NCBI RefSeq assembly: GCF_003390915.1
Contig: NZ_QMEM01000003.1
Coordinates: 62,001 to 126,000 of the forward strand
Source: Lewinella sp. IMCC34183
GTDB taxonomy: Bacteria > Bacteroidota > Bacteroidia > Chitinophagales > Saprospiraceae
Direction: 5' to 3'
DNA length: 64,000 nucleotides
The notes under the pieces are model-generated. The model was not told the origin of the DNA. It did no database searches and worked only from the letters and a program-made list of their open reading frames with translations. Position numbers and translations under genes: made by a program. The first letter of the stretch is position 1. The number at the start of each line of letters is the position of its first letter. Shown piece after piece: positions 49,470-59,099 of the stretch.

Positions 49470-52094
49470 TTAGCTCCCCCATGCACCTCCCGGTCGCCAC
49501 CGCAGTCCGACCACGCCCCAGATGCCGTAGCTGGTGGCCGAGAGCAGGAGGGAATTCTCCTGGTCGGGCTTACCCACGTACCGTTCGGACCCGTGATCGG
49601 TAGCGTTGTTGAGGCGGAGGTAAGCACTGATATTCTTAAACAATTCGTAATCGGCGGCGAGGTCGAGGCTGATCACCGAATTTATCCAGATGGGCTGTCC
49701 GTTCTGCAGCAGGTCAAGGGTAGAACTGCGGTAGTTGCCGGCAATGACCAGGTTGAGGCGTTGGCGGGGGTTGCTGTAAACCAGGCTAAGGTTGGCCGAA
49801 CGCCGGGGGGCCTGGGCCAGCGTGGCGTCCTCGGTGTCCTGCCCGACGAGCTTATAGGAATTGAAATTTAGGTTACCGTTCAGGTCCAGCCAGCGAAGTA
49901 TGGGATTTAGGATGCCCAGGCTCTGATAGAAGCCGAGTTCCACGCCAAACAGGCGGGCGTCGGCGGTATTCATGAGGCTGTACCCGAGGGTGGGCTGCTC
50001 GTCGAGAAGGGCAAACTCGGCGGTGCGTACGGTGGGATTCTCGAGCAGCTTGGCGTATACCCCGATACTGAGCAAGGCGTCGTTGCGGCCGTACCGCTCG
50101 AAGGTGAGGTCGAAGTTGCGGCTATAGGTAGGGTCCACGTCGGGATTACCGATGGAGAAGACATCGAGCCGGGGCTGCCGGCGTTCGGCGAGGTCCCGGG
50201 TAGGCACCACGGTTGAGTAGGGTACGCGGGCGATGGCCTCGTAGTAGGCAAAGCGCAGCTGCCGGTCGCGGCGTATGCGGTAGGTTACGTTGAGGCTGGG
50301 AAACAGGTCGTTGTAGCTGGTGGAGTCCGCTTCCCCCGACCGTTGCAGGGTGTAGTCCAGGTCGGTATACTCGTAGCGGAGACCGGCGGAGGTGCTCAGT
50401 TTGGAGTTCCAGTTGTTGGTATACATCAGGTAGGCCGCGGCGATCTTTTCCCCGGCGGTGTAGTTGGGGCCCGCATCGAGCTCGGGGCGCTCCACGAGCA
50501 GCGGCTCCTCGGTCAGGTCGGCAAACCCGCCGGGATCGATGGGTTCCCCGTAGTCGCCGCTGCGCTCGCCGTAAAACTCCCGGTAAGTACGCTCCTTGAT
50601 GCGGTAGCGGCCGCCGGCGCGGAGGAAGGACGTGCGGCTGTTGTCGATGTAGCGGGTCAGGTTGAATCCGCCGATCGCGATGTCCTCGTCGAGGTCGAGT
50701 AGCTGCTGCTGCGTAGACTGCCGCGGCAGCCCCCGGTCGGGGTAGCGGGTGTCGTCGGGCGTCAGGTTGAGGTACTCGTCCTCGGTAAACGGTTCGGGTG
50801 TCCCGAAGACCACGCTGTTGAAGGCGCGCTGCCGGTCGACCAGCTTTTCGCTCGTGCTGGCAAAGCTCAACGCGTACGTGAGTTGGGTCTTATCGAAGTT
50901 ATTTTCTACTTCCAGGGCCACCATGTTAAGGCGGCGTTCCTCTCTCCACTGGCTGGCGATGCGGTTCTCGCGGCTGCTGCCGGCAGACCAGAAGTTTACC
51001 TCGCGGGTGGCGATCTCCTCATTTATGGCACTGTAGTTGTAACTCAGGCGAAGCCGGTTATAGATGCTGGGTCGCAGCTCCACCGCCCCGACCATACCGG
51101 TCTTGGTGGTGAGGCGGTCGGTGTCGATGGGTCGGACGCGGCTGATGGTACGCCCGGTGACGCCGTCCGCGCCGTAGTCGTAGCGCTGCATGCGGTTGCC
51201 GCGCGCGTGACGGAAGAAACTGCCGGCGGCCAGTCCGTACACCTGCTCGTCGCTCAGTTCGGAGTTGAAGACCGCCGCCGCCTGCTGAATGCCGGATCCC
51301 CGGGGGTTCCACCGGTCGAATCCGAAGTTGGAGCCCCCGCCGGCCTGGATCAGTATTTCCGCCTGCCGCTCCGGCTGCCGGATGCGAAAATCGACGGTGC
51401 CGCCGATGGCATCAGCGTCCATGTCGGCGCTGCGGGACTTGATCACCCGTACCTGCTCCACGAGGTTACTCTGGATGATATCGAGACTGCCGGCCCGGTC
51501 GGCCTCGGGCTGTACGGCGGGCAACCGTTGTCCGTTGAGGGAGATGGCGGTATACTGTTCCGGCAGGCCGCGCACCTGTACGAGTTCGCCCTCCCCGCGG
51601 TTGCGGGTGATGGTCACCCCGGGCATGCGCTGCACGGTTTCGGCCAGGGTAATGTCCGGGTACTTATTGAAGAGCTCGGCGTGGATGACGGTCTGCTGGG
51701 CAATGGCGGACTGCTGCAACCGCAGTGCCTGGGCCTGCCCGGACGCCCGGCGGCCGTAGACGATGACCTCTCCCATCTCGACGAAGGACTCTTCCATCCG
51801 GATGTCGAGCTCGATCTCCCGGTCCGTCACGGAGACCCGTAGGACGGTATCGAAGTTCTCGTAGCCGATATAGGAAGTGAGCACGCGAATGCGGCCCGGG
51901 GGGACCGACAGCCGGTAGTGACCGCTACCGTCGGTGACCGCCCCGATCACGGAGCCGATGACCTGTACCGAGCAGCCTATGAGGGTGTCGCCATCGGTGC
52001 CGGTTACCGTACCGAATACTTCCGCCTCCTGGGCGAAAAGGGAAGTCGAGCACAGTATGGCAACCAGGGCCAGGGTCAGGGAGAAGTGACGCAT
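49470..52094 (-). CDS. TonB-dependent receptor
   Basis: 874-residue outer-membrane active transporter. A signal peptide (SLTLALVAILCSTSLFAQ) is followed by a carboxypeptidase-regulatory-like domain (about 25-110, VFGTVTGTDGDTLIGC, GSGHYRLSVPPG), the plug domain (about 115-260, TLAETVQRMPGVTITRNRGE, VQVRGLPEQYTAISLNGQRL, SADMDADAIGGTVDF) and a 22-strand-type barrel to the C-terminus. The plug style (RMPGV, IGGTVD) is that of receptors for larger ligands such as glycans or xylosides rather than siderophores. No SusD gene is adjacent. The start at 52094 fits the signal peptide. It is divergent from the dehydrogenase gene (72 bp). Confidence 0.92.
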   Translation of the reverse strand: MRHFSLTLALVAILCSTSLFAQEAEVFGTVTGTDGDTLIGCSVQVIGSVIGAVTDGSGHYRLSVPPGRIRVLTSYIGYENFDTVLRVSVTDREIELDIRMEESFVEMGEVIVYGRRASGQAQALRLQQSAIAQQTVIHAELFNKYPDITLAETVQRMPGVTITRNRGEGELVQVRGLPEQYTAISLNGQRLPAVQPEADRAGSLDIIQSNLVEQVRVIKSRSADMDADAIGGTVDFRIRQPERQAEILIQAGGGSNFGFDRWNPRGSGIQQAAAVFNSELSDEQVYGLAAGSFFRHARGNRMQRYDYGADGVTGRTISRVRPIDTDRLTTKTGMVGAVELRPSIYNRLRLSYNYSAINEEIATREVNFWSAGSSRENRIASQWREERRLNMVALEVENNFDKTQLTYALSFASTSEKLVDRQRAFNSVVFGTPEPFTEDEYLNLTPDDTRYPDRGLPRQSTQQQLLDLDEDIAIGGFNLTRYIDNSRTSFLRAGGRYRIKERTYREFYGERSGDYGEPIDPGGFADLTEEPLLVERPELDAGPNYTAGEKIAAAYLMYTNNWNSKLSTSAGLRYEYTDLDYTLQRSGEADSTSYNDLFPSLNVTYRIRRDRQLRFAYYEAIARVPYSTVVPTRDLAERRQPRLDVFSIGNPDVDPTYSRNFDLTFERYGRNDALLSIGVYAKLLENPTVRTAEFALLDEQPTLGYSLMNTADARLFGVELGFYQSLGILNPILRWLDLNGNLNFNSYKLVGQDTEDATLAQAPRRSANLSLVYSNPRQRLNLVIAGNYRSSTLDLLQNGQPIWINSVISLDLAADYELFKNISAYLRLNNATDHGSERYVGKPDQENSLLLSATSYGIWGVVGLRWRPGGAWGS

Positions 52095-52141
52095 ATGCAG
52101 TATAGCGACCCGGAGGATTCTTTTGTTTACGAGCGGATTTA

Positions 52142-52149
52142 TAATTTGG
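52142..52149 (+). promoter_or_regulatory. -7-like box TAATTTGG for the hydroxyacid dehydrogenase gene
   Basis: TAATTTGG begins 25 nt before the ATG at 52167. A TTTTG lies 16 bp upstream of it, shorter than the usual -33/-7 spacing. The region is shared with the divergent receptor gene. Confidence 0.35.
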
Positions 52150-52166
52150 CAGCCCAAGCCCCACCT

Positions 52167-53123
52167 ATGTCCGCCCCCACAAAAATAGTTTTTCTCGACG
52201 CCACCTCGCTCGACGACCTTACCGCCTTCGACCGGTTTAGCTCCCTGGGCGACTTTACGTCCTACGACGGCACCGAGCCGGACGAGGTAGTCGAACGCGC
52301 CGCCGGTGCCCAGGTGATCATCACCAACAAGGTCAAAATCACCGGCGAAATGATCGGGGCGCTACCGGAGTTGAAACTCATCTGCGTAGCCGCCACCGGC
52401 GTCAATAACGTAGCTACCGACGCCGCCGATGCCCGCGGCATTCCGGTCCGTAACGTCGAAGGCTACAGCACCGACTCGGTGGCTCAGCTGACCCTGACGG
52501 CCTACTTCACGGTCTCCATGGACCTGCTGCACCTGAATAACGCCGTCTACAACGGCGACTACACCCAGGCGAAGGCCTTCACGATGTGGCGCCACCCCTA
52601 CTACGAGCTGGCCGAAAAGCGCTTCGGCGTGATCGGCCTCGGTGCCATCGGTACGCGGGTCGCCAGCCTGGCCGCGGCCTACGGAGCGGAAGTGGTCTAT
52701 CACAGCATCAGCGGGAGTGACCACGACGTCTCGTACGAACGGCTGGAGCTCGAGGAGCTACTCACCTCCTGCGACGTGATCACCCTACACTGCGCCCTGT
52801 CCGACGAGACCCGCGACCTGCTCGGCGCGGCCGAGCTGGAGCGGATGAAGGACTCCGCCTACCTGATCAATATGGCCCGTGGTGGTATCGTCAACGAAGC
52901 GGCCCTCGCCGAGGCCATCGACGCCGGTACGATCGCCGGAGCCGCGGTGGACACCTTTTCCACCGAGCCGCTGCCCGCCGACCATCCCTACCTGAAGGTG
53001 AAGAAGCGGGAGCACCTGCTGCTCACGCCCCACGTGGCCTGGGCCAGCGTGGAGGCGCGCACCCGCCTGATCGACGGGCTCATCGACAACATTGACCGGG
53101 GTTGGAAAAACGGGACGGAATAG
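52167..53123 (+). CDS. D-2-hydroxyacid dehydrogenase (hydroxypyruvate reductase-like)
   Basis: 318-residue NAD(P)-dependent oxidoreductase that interconverts a 2-keto acid and its D-2-hydroxy acid. The substrate domain has LKLICVAATGVNNVATDAAD; the cofactor domain has GVIGLGAIGTRVA, ITLHCALSDETRDLL, LINMARGGIVNEAAL (catalytic Arg), GAAVDTFSTEPL (Glu) and LLTPHVAWAS (His). The CVAATG and MARGG variants are those of glycerate or hydroxypyruvate-type enzymes. The ATG at 52167 precedes the first strand; a longer open frame antisense to the TonB gene is ignored. It is followed 3 bp later by the HhH gene, so they probably share a transcript. Confidence 0.92.
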   Translation: MSAPTKIVFLDATSLDDLTAFDRFSSLGDFTSYDGTEPDEVVERAAGAQVIITNKVKITGEMIGALPELKLICVAATGVNNVATDAADARGIPVRNVEGYSTDSVAQLTLTAYFTVSMDLLHLNNAVYNGDYTQAKAFTMWRHPYYELAEKRFGVIGLGAIGTRVASLAAAYGAEVVYHSISGSDHDVSYERLELEELLTSCDVITLHCALSDETRDLLGAAELERMKDSAYLINMARGGIVNEAALAEAIDAGTIAGAAVDTFSTEPLPADHPYLKVKKREHLLLTPHVAWASVEARTRLIDGLIDNIDRGWKNGTE

Positions 53124-53126
53124 CGC

Positions 53127-55181
53127 GTGAAACGGAGTAGTTTGAAGGCTGTCCTCGCGTATTGCTGGCTGATGCTGGGCTTCTGGTCCGGCACGCCGGC
53201 GGTGCTCGCCCAGACGGAAGCCACCGACCGCCTGATCGAGGACGTGGTGGCCCAGCAGGCCGAGGAGGGCGGGGCCTTCACCTATAACGCCGCCTTCAGC
53301 CTGCTGGACGCCTACCGCAACCGGCCCCTGAACCTCAACCGGGCCACGGCCGAAGAACTGGGTGCCCTCTACCTGCTGTCGCCCCCGCAGATCGACCGCC
53401 TGATCGACCACCGCGACCGGGTCGGCGGCTTCCTCAGCATCTATGAACTGCAGGCCGTGGAGGGGCTGGACCTGGAAACGATCCGGCAGCTTCTTCCCTA
53501 CGTGACCATGGAAAAGGGGCTGGACGACGTGAGTGTACCCTTACGCACCCTGTTTTCCGCAGGTACGCGGGAAGCCTACCTGCGCGGCACCACCCGACTG
53601 GAAACGGCCCGCGGCTACCGGGCCCCCGACCCCGCCTACGCGGGCGATCCCCTGCGCCTGTACGCCAAATACCGCCAGCGCTACGGCGACCAGCTCAGCC
53701 TGGGCGTAGTAATGGAAAAGGATCCCGGGGAGGCCCTCTTCGCCGATGGTCGGCCCGTGGATTACTACAGCGCTCATCTCTTTCTGCGCCGCCTTAACCG
53801 AAGAGTACGGGCCGTAGCGCTGGGCGACTTTACGGTGAGTTTCGGACAGGGACTGATCCTCTATACGGGCTTCGGCTTCGGCAAGAGCAGCTACAGCACC
53901 AGCGTAGCGCGGCGCTCCTCTACCCTGCAGCCCTACGCCAGCGTCAACGAATTTAACTTCATGCGGGGGGCCGGCGTGACCCTGGCCCTGGGAGACAAGC
54001 TGGAGGCCACCGTATTCGCCAGTCGCCGCCGCCGGACGGCCAACCCGACCCGCGACTCCCTGGGCGTGACCAGCCTCAGCCTCAGCGGTTACCACCGCAC
54101 CGCGGGCGAGCGCGCCGACCGGAACGCCCTGACCCAGTCGAGCTACGGCGGCAGCCTGCGCTACCGCCCGCTACGCCGCCTGGAAGTGGCCGTGAACGTG
54201 CTGGGGGAGCACCTCAGCCGGCCGTTGCAGCCCACGCCCCGGCCCTACAACCGGTACTACTTCCGCGGGGCGGAGCTGCTCAACGCGAGCGTCGACTACC
54301 GGTACCGGCTGCGCAACTTTTCGTTCTTCGGCGAGGTCGCGGGCAGTCCCGGCCAGCAATCCGGCAGGGCCATGCTGCACGGGGTGAATATTGGGCTCGA
54401 TCCGCGTGCCGACGTGGCCCTGGTATACCGGAAGTACGACCGCGATTACCGCGCCCTCAGCGCCCGCCCCTTCGGTGAGACCAGCGGGGGACGCAACGAG
54501 GAAGGCATCTACGTGGGAGTGGACCTGCGCCCCGCCGCCCGCTGGCGGATCAACGCCTATTACGACCTGTGGCGGCACGACTGGCTGCGCTATCTCGTCG
54601 ACGCTCCCAGCAGCGGTCGCGAAGCCCGCTTGCGGGTGGGGTACACCATCAAACGCAAGCTGGACAGCTACGCAGAGCTACGCCACGAAAACAAGGGGCG
54701 GGGGCTGGCGGGCGAGCGCACCGATCCGGTGGTGCCCCGCACCCGGACCCAGCTGCGCCTGCACGCCGGCTACCACCTTACGCCGGCGCTGGAGTGGCGT
54801 AGCCGGCTGGACCTGGGCCGCACCGCGGACCGCAACGACGGGGTGCAAGCGGGCGTCATGCTCTTTCAGGACCTGCACTACCGCCCGACCGGCCCGTTCA
54901 GCTTTTCCGCACGTCTGGCCGGCTACCGTACCGACGGCTACGACGTACGCTTCTACGAATACGAAAACGGGCTGACCTACAACGCCTTCGTGCTTCCCTA
55001 CTACGGGGAGGGTATGCGCGGATACCTGCTCCTGCGCTACAAGGGACTGCGCGGTCTGACCGTCGAAGCCCGGATCGCCCGGAGTCAGCGTTTCGACGGG
55101 GGCACCTTCGGGAGCGGCCAGGAGGCTACGGGCCTGAGCCACCGCACGGAAGGGGGAACCCAGCTGATCTACCGCTGGTGA
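53127..55181 (+). CDS. Helix-hairpin-helix plus outer-membrane barrel protein
   Basis: 684 residues starting at GTG. After a signal peptide (WLMLGFWSGTPAVLAQ) is a ComEA-like helix-hairpin-helix region (about 50-130, LNLNRATAEELGALYLLSPP, IDHRDRVGGFLSIYELQAV). The rest (about 150-684) is beta-rich with many Tyr and Arg (GQGLILYTGFGFGKSSY, YTIKRKLDSYAELRH, TEGGTQLIYRW), as in an outer-membrane barrel. HhH usually binds DNA, so a secreted HhH on a barrel could take part in DNA handling at the surface; that is speculative. This architecture recurs in Bacteroidota without a known role. Confidence 0.82.
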   Translation: MKRSSLKAVLAYCWLMLGFWSGTPAVLAQTEATDRLIEDVVAQQAEEGGAFTYNAAFSLLDAYRNRPLNLNRATAEELGALYLLSPPQIDRLIDHRDRVGGFLSIYELQAVEGLDLETIRQLLPYVTMEKGLDDVSVPLRTLFSAGTREAYLRGTTRLETARGYRAPDPAYAGDPLRLYAKYRQRYGDQLSLGVVMEKDPGEALFADGRPVDYYSAHLFLRRLNRRVRAVALGDFTVSFGQGLILYTGFGFGKSSYSTSVARRSSTLQPYASVNEFNFMRGAGVTLALGDKLEATVFASRRRRTANPTRDSLGVTSLSLSGYHRTAGERADRNALTQSSYGGSLRYRPLRRLEVAVNVLGEHLSRPLQPTPRPYNRYYFRGAELLNASVDYRYRLRNFSFFGEVAGSPGQQSGRAMLHGVNIGLDPRADVALVYRKYDRDYRALSARPFGETSGGRNEEGIYVGVDLRPAARWRINAYYDLWRHDWLRYLVDAPSSGREARLRVGYTIKRKLDSYAELRHENKGRGLAGERTDPVVPRTRTQLRLHAGYHLTPALEWRSRLDLGRTADRNDGVQAGVMLFQDLHYRPTGPFSFSARLAGYRTDGYDVRFYEYENGLTYNAFVLPYYGEGMRGYLLLRYKGLRGLTVEARIARSQRFDGGTFGSGQEATGLSHRTEGGTQLIYRW

Positions 55182-55214
55182 CCACCCCCGCACCTGCGGC
55201 CCCGCCCCAGTAGC

Positions 55215-55222
55215 TACCTTGC
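55215..55222 (+). promoter_or_regulatory. -7-like box TACCTTGC for the acyl-CoA synthetase gene
   Basis: TACCTTGC begins 13 nt before the ATG at 55228, predicting a transcript that starts at or near the start codon. No -33 TTG is present. Confidence 0.4.
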
Positions 55223-55227
55223 GCACC

Positions 55228-56895
55228 ATGTACGACCGCACCACCTTGGAATCCTTCTACGCGAAGGAGGCCGCCCAGCCCGATAAGCCCTTTCTGCACC
55301 AGCCCTTCGGTGAACGCTGGGAAACCTACTCCTGGGGGGAGACCGGACAGATGGCCCGCCGGATCGCGGCCTACCTGCGGGACCAAAATCTGGCACCGGG
55401 CAGCCACATCGGACTGGTGTCCAAGAACTGCCGGGAGTGGATCATCGCCGACCTGGCGATCATGATGGCGGGCCACGTGAGCGTACCCTTCTTCGCCACC
55501 CTGACCGGCGAGCAGATTGCCGAGGTGCTCGAACTGGGCGACGTAAAGCTGCTCTTTGCGGGCAAGACCGAGGTATGGGACGGCATGAAATCCGGTGTGC
55601 CGGACGACCTGCCCGTGATCCGCTTCCCTCACTACGCCGACAACTCACGGGTGGAACGCGGCACCGCCTGGGAGGAGATCCTGGAGCGGTACGAACCGAT
55701 GTCCGGAACGCCCGTGATGCCCCGTGACGGCCTGTGGACACTCATTTTCACCTCCGGCACCACGGGTACCCCCAAGGGCGTGATGCTCACGATCGAAAAC
55801 CAGATCGCGCTGATGCGGGAGCTCTACGACCGCAACCCGCTGGAGAACGACTACCAGGGCAATAACCGCTACTTCTCCTTCCTGCCGCTCAACCACGTGG
55901 CCGAGCGCGGTACCGTCGAGACGATGTGCCTGACCCACGGCGGTGAGATCTTCTTCACGGAGAGTATCGAGCGCTTCGCGGCCAACCTGCAGCACGCGCG
56001 GCCGACCTTCTTCTTCGCCGTGCCGCGCATCTGGACGAAGCTGCAGCAGGGCGTGCTGAAGAAATTGCCGCAGGAAAAGCTTGACACACTACTGAAGATC
56101 CCGGTAGTGAGCTGGTTCATCAAGCGCAAGATTCGCAAGGGACTGGGCCTGGATCAGTCGCGCTGCAACGTTAGCGGGGCGGCCCCCATCGCCCAGGGGA
56201 CCAAGGCCTGGTTTGCCCGCATGGGCATTCCGATCTCCGAGGCCTATGGCATGACCGAAAACGGAGCGGTGAGCCACATGATCTTCGCCGACCAGGACCG
56301 CCCCGGCTCCGTGGGCCAGCCCCTGCCCGGTACCGAGTGCCGCATCGATCCGGAAAGCCAGGAGGTGTTGACCCGCTCCCCGAACACCATGCCCGGCTAC
56401 TACAAAGAGCCGGAGAAAACCGCCGAAACCATCGACGCCGACGGCTGGCTGCACACCGGCGACCAGGGGCGGATCGACGACGGCTTCCTCTACCTTACCG
56501 GTCGGGTGAAGGACACCTTCAAGACGGCGAAGGCCAAGTTCATCGTCCCGAACGAGATCGAGGAGAAATTCGCCGGCAACCCCGACGTGGACCAGCTCTG
56601 CATCCTCGGACTCGGCATGCCGCAGCCGCTGCTGGTGGTCTCGCTCTCGGAGACGGGCCTGGAAAACGACCGCGAGACGGTTCGCGCCCGCCTGCAGCAG
56701 CAACTGGACGCCGTGAACGACAAACTACCGAGCTACAAGAAGGTCGCCACCATCGTCGTAGCCGAGGAGCCCTTCAGCGTCGAGAACGACCGCCTCACTC
56801 CCACCCTGAAGGTGAAGCGCCCGCAGGTACACACCTTCTACCGCGACCGCATGGAGGGTTGGATCATGGGCACGGAGCGGGTAATCTTCGAGTAG
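55228..56895 (+). CDS. Long-chain acyl-CoA synthetase (AMP-forming)
   Basis: 555-residue enzyme that activates fatty acids to acyl-CoA with ATP. The P-loop-like motif IFTSGTTGTPKGVM lies near residues 172-187; later come FLPLNHVAERG, VSGAAPIAQGTKAWF, ISEAYGMTENGAVSH (ATP/AMP motif), GWLHTGDQGRID and GRVKDTFKTAKAKFIVPNEIE with the catalytic-loop Lys region. Overall it resembles plant- and bacterial-type long-chain FACL enzymes. The upstream in-frame TTG at 55219 is not needed. It could supply the acyl-CoA dehydrogenase encoded nearby. Confidence 0.93.
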   Translation: MYDRTTLESFYAKEAAQPDKPFLHQPFGERWETYSWGETGQMARRIAAYLRDQNLAPGSHIGLVSKNCREWIIADLAIMMAGHVSVPFFATLTGEQIAEVLELGDVKLLFAGKTEVWDGMKSGVPDDLPVIRFPHYADNSRVERGTAWEEILERYEPMSGTPVMPRDGLWTLIFTSGTTGTPKGVMLTIENQIALMRELYDRNPLENDYQGNNRYFSFLPLNHVAERGTVETMCLTHGGEIFFTESIERFAANLQHARPTFFFAVPRIWTKLQQGVLKKLPQEKLDTLLKIPVVSWFIKRKIRKGLGLDQSRCNVSGAAPIAQGTKAWFARMGIPISEAYGMTENGAVSHMIFADQDRPGSVGQPLPGTECRIDPESQEVLTRSPNTMPGYYKEPEKTAETIDADGWLHTGDQGRIDDGFLYLTGRVKDTFKTAKAKFIVPNEIEEKFAGNPDVDQLCILGLGMPQPLLVVSLSETGLENDRETVRARLQQQLDAVNDKLPSYKKVATIVVAEEPFSVENDRLTPTLKVKRPQVHTFYRDRMEGWIMGTERVIFE

Positions 56896-56899
56896 TGGC

Positions 56900-57361
56900 C
56901 TACGTTTTGGCAATGTTCGCAGGGTAGTAGCGATACGGCTCCCCTCCGTAGGCTTTGTCCGTAAAGATCGCCGGATCGATCCCGTCGCGGTCCTCCGGTT
57001 CCGAGGTGATCTCCACCAGATTACCCGAAGGATCGCGTACGTACATCTGCAGCGACCGGTCCGGTAACTCGCGGATACGGCCCCAGGGCTCGGAGTCCAG
57101 TACGCCCAGGGCTTTCATCCGGTGGAATACGGCGCTGAAGTCCGCTACCCGCAAACAAAAATGGCTCCGGAAAGCCGGCGCGTCTGACGGCAGTTGTGCC
57201 AGGTGCAGTTCCTGCCCCTCGTTGATCACCAGGAACGCACCCGGGTAGTCGAGCCCTTCCACCTTCCGCTCGCTGAATCCGAATTCACGGACGTAGAAGT
57301 CCCGGGCGGCGGCCAGGTCGCTTACGATGAGGTTGACGTGTTGGATGCGTGGAAGGGCCAT
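56900..57361 (-). CDS. VOC (glyoxalase/bleomycin-resistance) family protein
   Basis: 153-residue metal-dependent vicinal-oxygen-chelate protein. The two beta-alpha-beta-beta-beta halves begin with IQHVNLIVSDLAAARDFYVR and SHFCLRVADFSAVFHRMKA. Metal-ligand candidates are His8, His of SHFC and Glu in NLVEITSEPE. The loop YVRDPSGNLVEI is diagnostic of the family, but the reaction (lyase, dioxygenase or resistance) cannot be named. It converges on the acyl-CoA synthetase gene with 4 bp between stops. The start at 57361 is the ATG directly before the first strand. Confidence 0.88.
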   Translation of the reverse strand: MALPRIQHVNLIVSDLAAARDFYVREFGFSERKVEGLDYPGAFLVINEGQELHLAQLPSDAPAFRSHFCLRVADFSAVFHRMKALGVLDSEPWGRIRELPDRSLQMYVRDPSGNLVEITSEPEDRDGIDPAIFTDKAYGGEPYRYYPANIAKT

Positions 57362-57795
57362 TGATGGATTGATGGATAGGTGGCGTGCGCGGCAGCCCGC
57401 AATACTCCTGCAACGCAAGTATGCCACCGGGAGGTTCTCACGCAAGACTCATCTCAAGGCTTAAAAAAGCGAGTATGGATGCGGGCAGTCCCGCGGGCCA
57501 ATTGTAAATGGTACATAGTAAATCGTATATTCAGCACGCAGTACATCGTACTAAGCTGCACTGTCAGGGGCAGCCGGGCCGCCCGAGCCCAGCGAGCAGA
57601 GCCGTGCGGTAGCCAGGGAGATATACAATTTACCAAGTACGAGCTACCATTTACAATGGCCCGCGTCCTTCAACCCGCACCGGTATGCAGTAACAGCTAC
57701 GGTCGTGCCGTACGAGCGAAGCAAGCATACATGCGGGCAAGTCCTGCGGGGCAGTCCCGCGGGCAAATGGTAAATGGTACATGGTAAATTGTAAA
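57362..57795. repeat. Intergenic repeats in plus/minus/plus order
   Basis: The gap upstream of the VOC gene contains three copies of an approximately 45-bp element: 57481-57527 (+), 57622-57665 (-) and 57746-57793 (+). Each joins a GC-rich end (GCGGGCAGTCCCGCGGGC in the plus copies) to an AT-rich end (TAAATGGTACAT.GTAAAT.GTA). The middle copy is inverted, so each neighbour can pair with it. A GC-rich segment with GCCCAGCGAGCAGAGCC lies between copies one and two. No gene is seen in the 434 bp. Confidence 0.75.
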
Positions 57796-58998
57796 TTACA
57801 ACTGCCTAATCACTTCCCGCCCCAACTGATACAAATGCACCTCATCCGGCCCATCGGCCAAACGGATGCTGCGGGCGTAGACGTAGAAGTCCGCAAGCGG
57901 CAGATCGCTGGATACTCCGAGGCCGCCGTGCAGCTGGATGGCGCGGTCGATGATCCCGCAGGCCATGCGCGGGCACACGATCTTGATCATGGACACCAGG
58001 TCTTTGGCTCCCTTGATGCCGAGCCGGTCGATGTGGTCGGCGGCGGAAAGGGTCAGCAGCCGCGCCTGCTCGATCTCGCAGCGGCTCAGGGCGACCTCCT
58101 GCCGTACGCTGCTGAACTTGGCGAGCTCCCGTCCGAAGACGGTGCGCTCCCCCACCCGCTTCACCATCAGCTCCAAAGACCGCTGGGCAGTACCGATCAG
58201 CCGCATGCAGTGGTGGACGCGGCCCGGGCCCAGTCGGCCCTGCGCGATCTCGAAGCCCCTACCCTCGCCAAGCAGCAGGTTGGCGGCGGGCACGCGAACG
58301 TCGGTGAACCGGATCTCGGCGTGGCCGTGGGGACTGTCGTAGGTACCGAAGGCCGTGAGCGGCCGCACCACCTCCACCCCGGGGGCGTCGGCGGGCACCA
58401 GGATCATGCTCTGCTGCCGGTGGCGGGGCGCTTCCGGGTCGGTCTTACCCATCACCACATAGAGGCGGCAGTCGGGGTGCATGGCGCCGGTGCTCCACCA
58501 CTTGTGGCCGTTGATGACGTAGTCGTCGCCTTCGCGGACGATGCGGGTCTCGATGTTGGTAGCGTCGGAACTGGCCACGGCGGGCTCCGTCATGAGAAAG
58601 GACGAGCGGATCCCCCCGTCGAGAAGCGGGAAGAGCCACTCCTGCTGCTGGGCGGGCGTGCCGTACTTCGCCAGGACTTCCATATTGCCCGTGTCCGGAG
58701 CGCTGCAGTTGAAGATCTCGCTGGCCCACAGCACACGTCCCATGATCTCGGCAAGCGGCGCGTACTCGAGGTTGGTAAGGCCGGGACTGAGGTCGCCGTA
58801 GTCTTCGGGCAGGAAAAGGTTCCAGAGGCCGGCGGCGCGCGCCTTTTCCTTAAGCCCCCCCATGGCGGGGTACACTTCCCACGCGTGCTCGGCGGTCCAG
58901 CGGCGGTAGTCGTCCTCCAGCGGGTACACGTGCTCGGCCATGAAGGCCGAGAGGTGGCGGATGTTGTCGCGGGTCGTTTCGCTGTATTCGAAGTGCAT
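57796..58998 (-). CDS. Acyl-CoA dehydrogenase
   Basis: 400-residue flavoenzyme that introduces the alpha-beta double bond of acyl-CoA in beta-oxidation. The N-terminal helical domain includes LWNLFLPEDYGDLSPGLTN; the middle has FLMTEPAVASSDATNIET and INGHKWWSTGAMHPDC; the C-terminal helical domain has LGPGRVHHCMRLIGTAQRSL, ERTVFGRELAKFSSVR and IQLHGGLGVSSDLPLA (FAD-binding QxHGG). TEPxVASSDATN and the ending RLADGPDEVHLYQL resemble the ACAD10/11 group. With the acyl-CoA synthetase it suggests fatty-acid use. Confidence 0.94.
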   Translation of the reverse strand: MHFEYSETTRDNIRHLSAFMAEHVYPLEDDYRRWTAEHAWEVYPAMGGLKEKARAAGLWNLFLPEDYGDLSPGLTNLEYAPLAEIMGRVLWASEIFNCSAPDTGNMEVLAKYGTPAQQQEWLFPLLDGGIRSSFLMTEPAVASSDATNIETRIVREGDDYVINGHKWWSTGAMHPDCRLYVVMGKTDPEAPRHRQQSMILVPADAPGVEVVRPLTAFGTYDSPHGHAEIRFTDVRVPAANLLLGEGRGFEIAQGRLGPGRVHHCMRLIGTAQRSLELMVKRVGERTVFGRELAKFSSVRQEVALSRCEIEQARLLTLSAADHIDRLGIKGAKDLVSMIKIVCPRMACGIIDRAIQLHGGLGVSSDLPLADFYVYARSIRLADGPDEVHLYQLGREVIRQL

Positions 58999-59099
58999 GG
59001 TCGGAGGTTGGGCGGGGACGCAGGTGCAAGGTACTAGCTGCGCAGCAGTGGTCCCGGGCCGGGGTTGCCCCGTCCTTATCCGGAAAATCCACCACGGAC

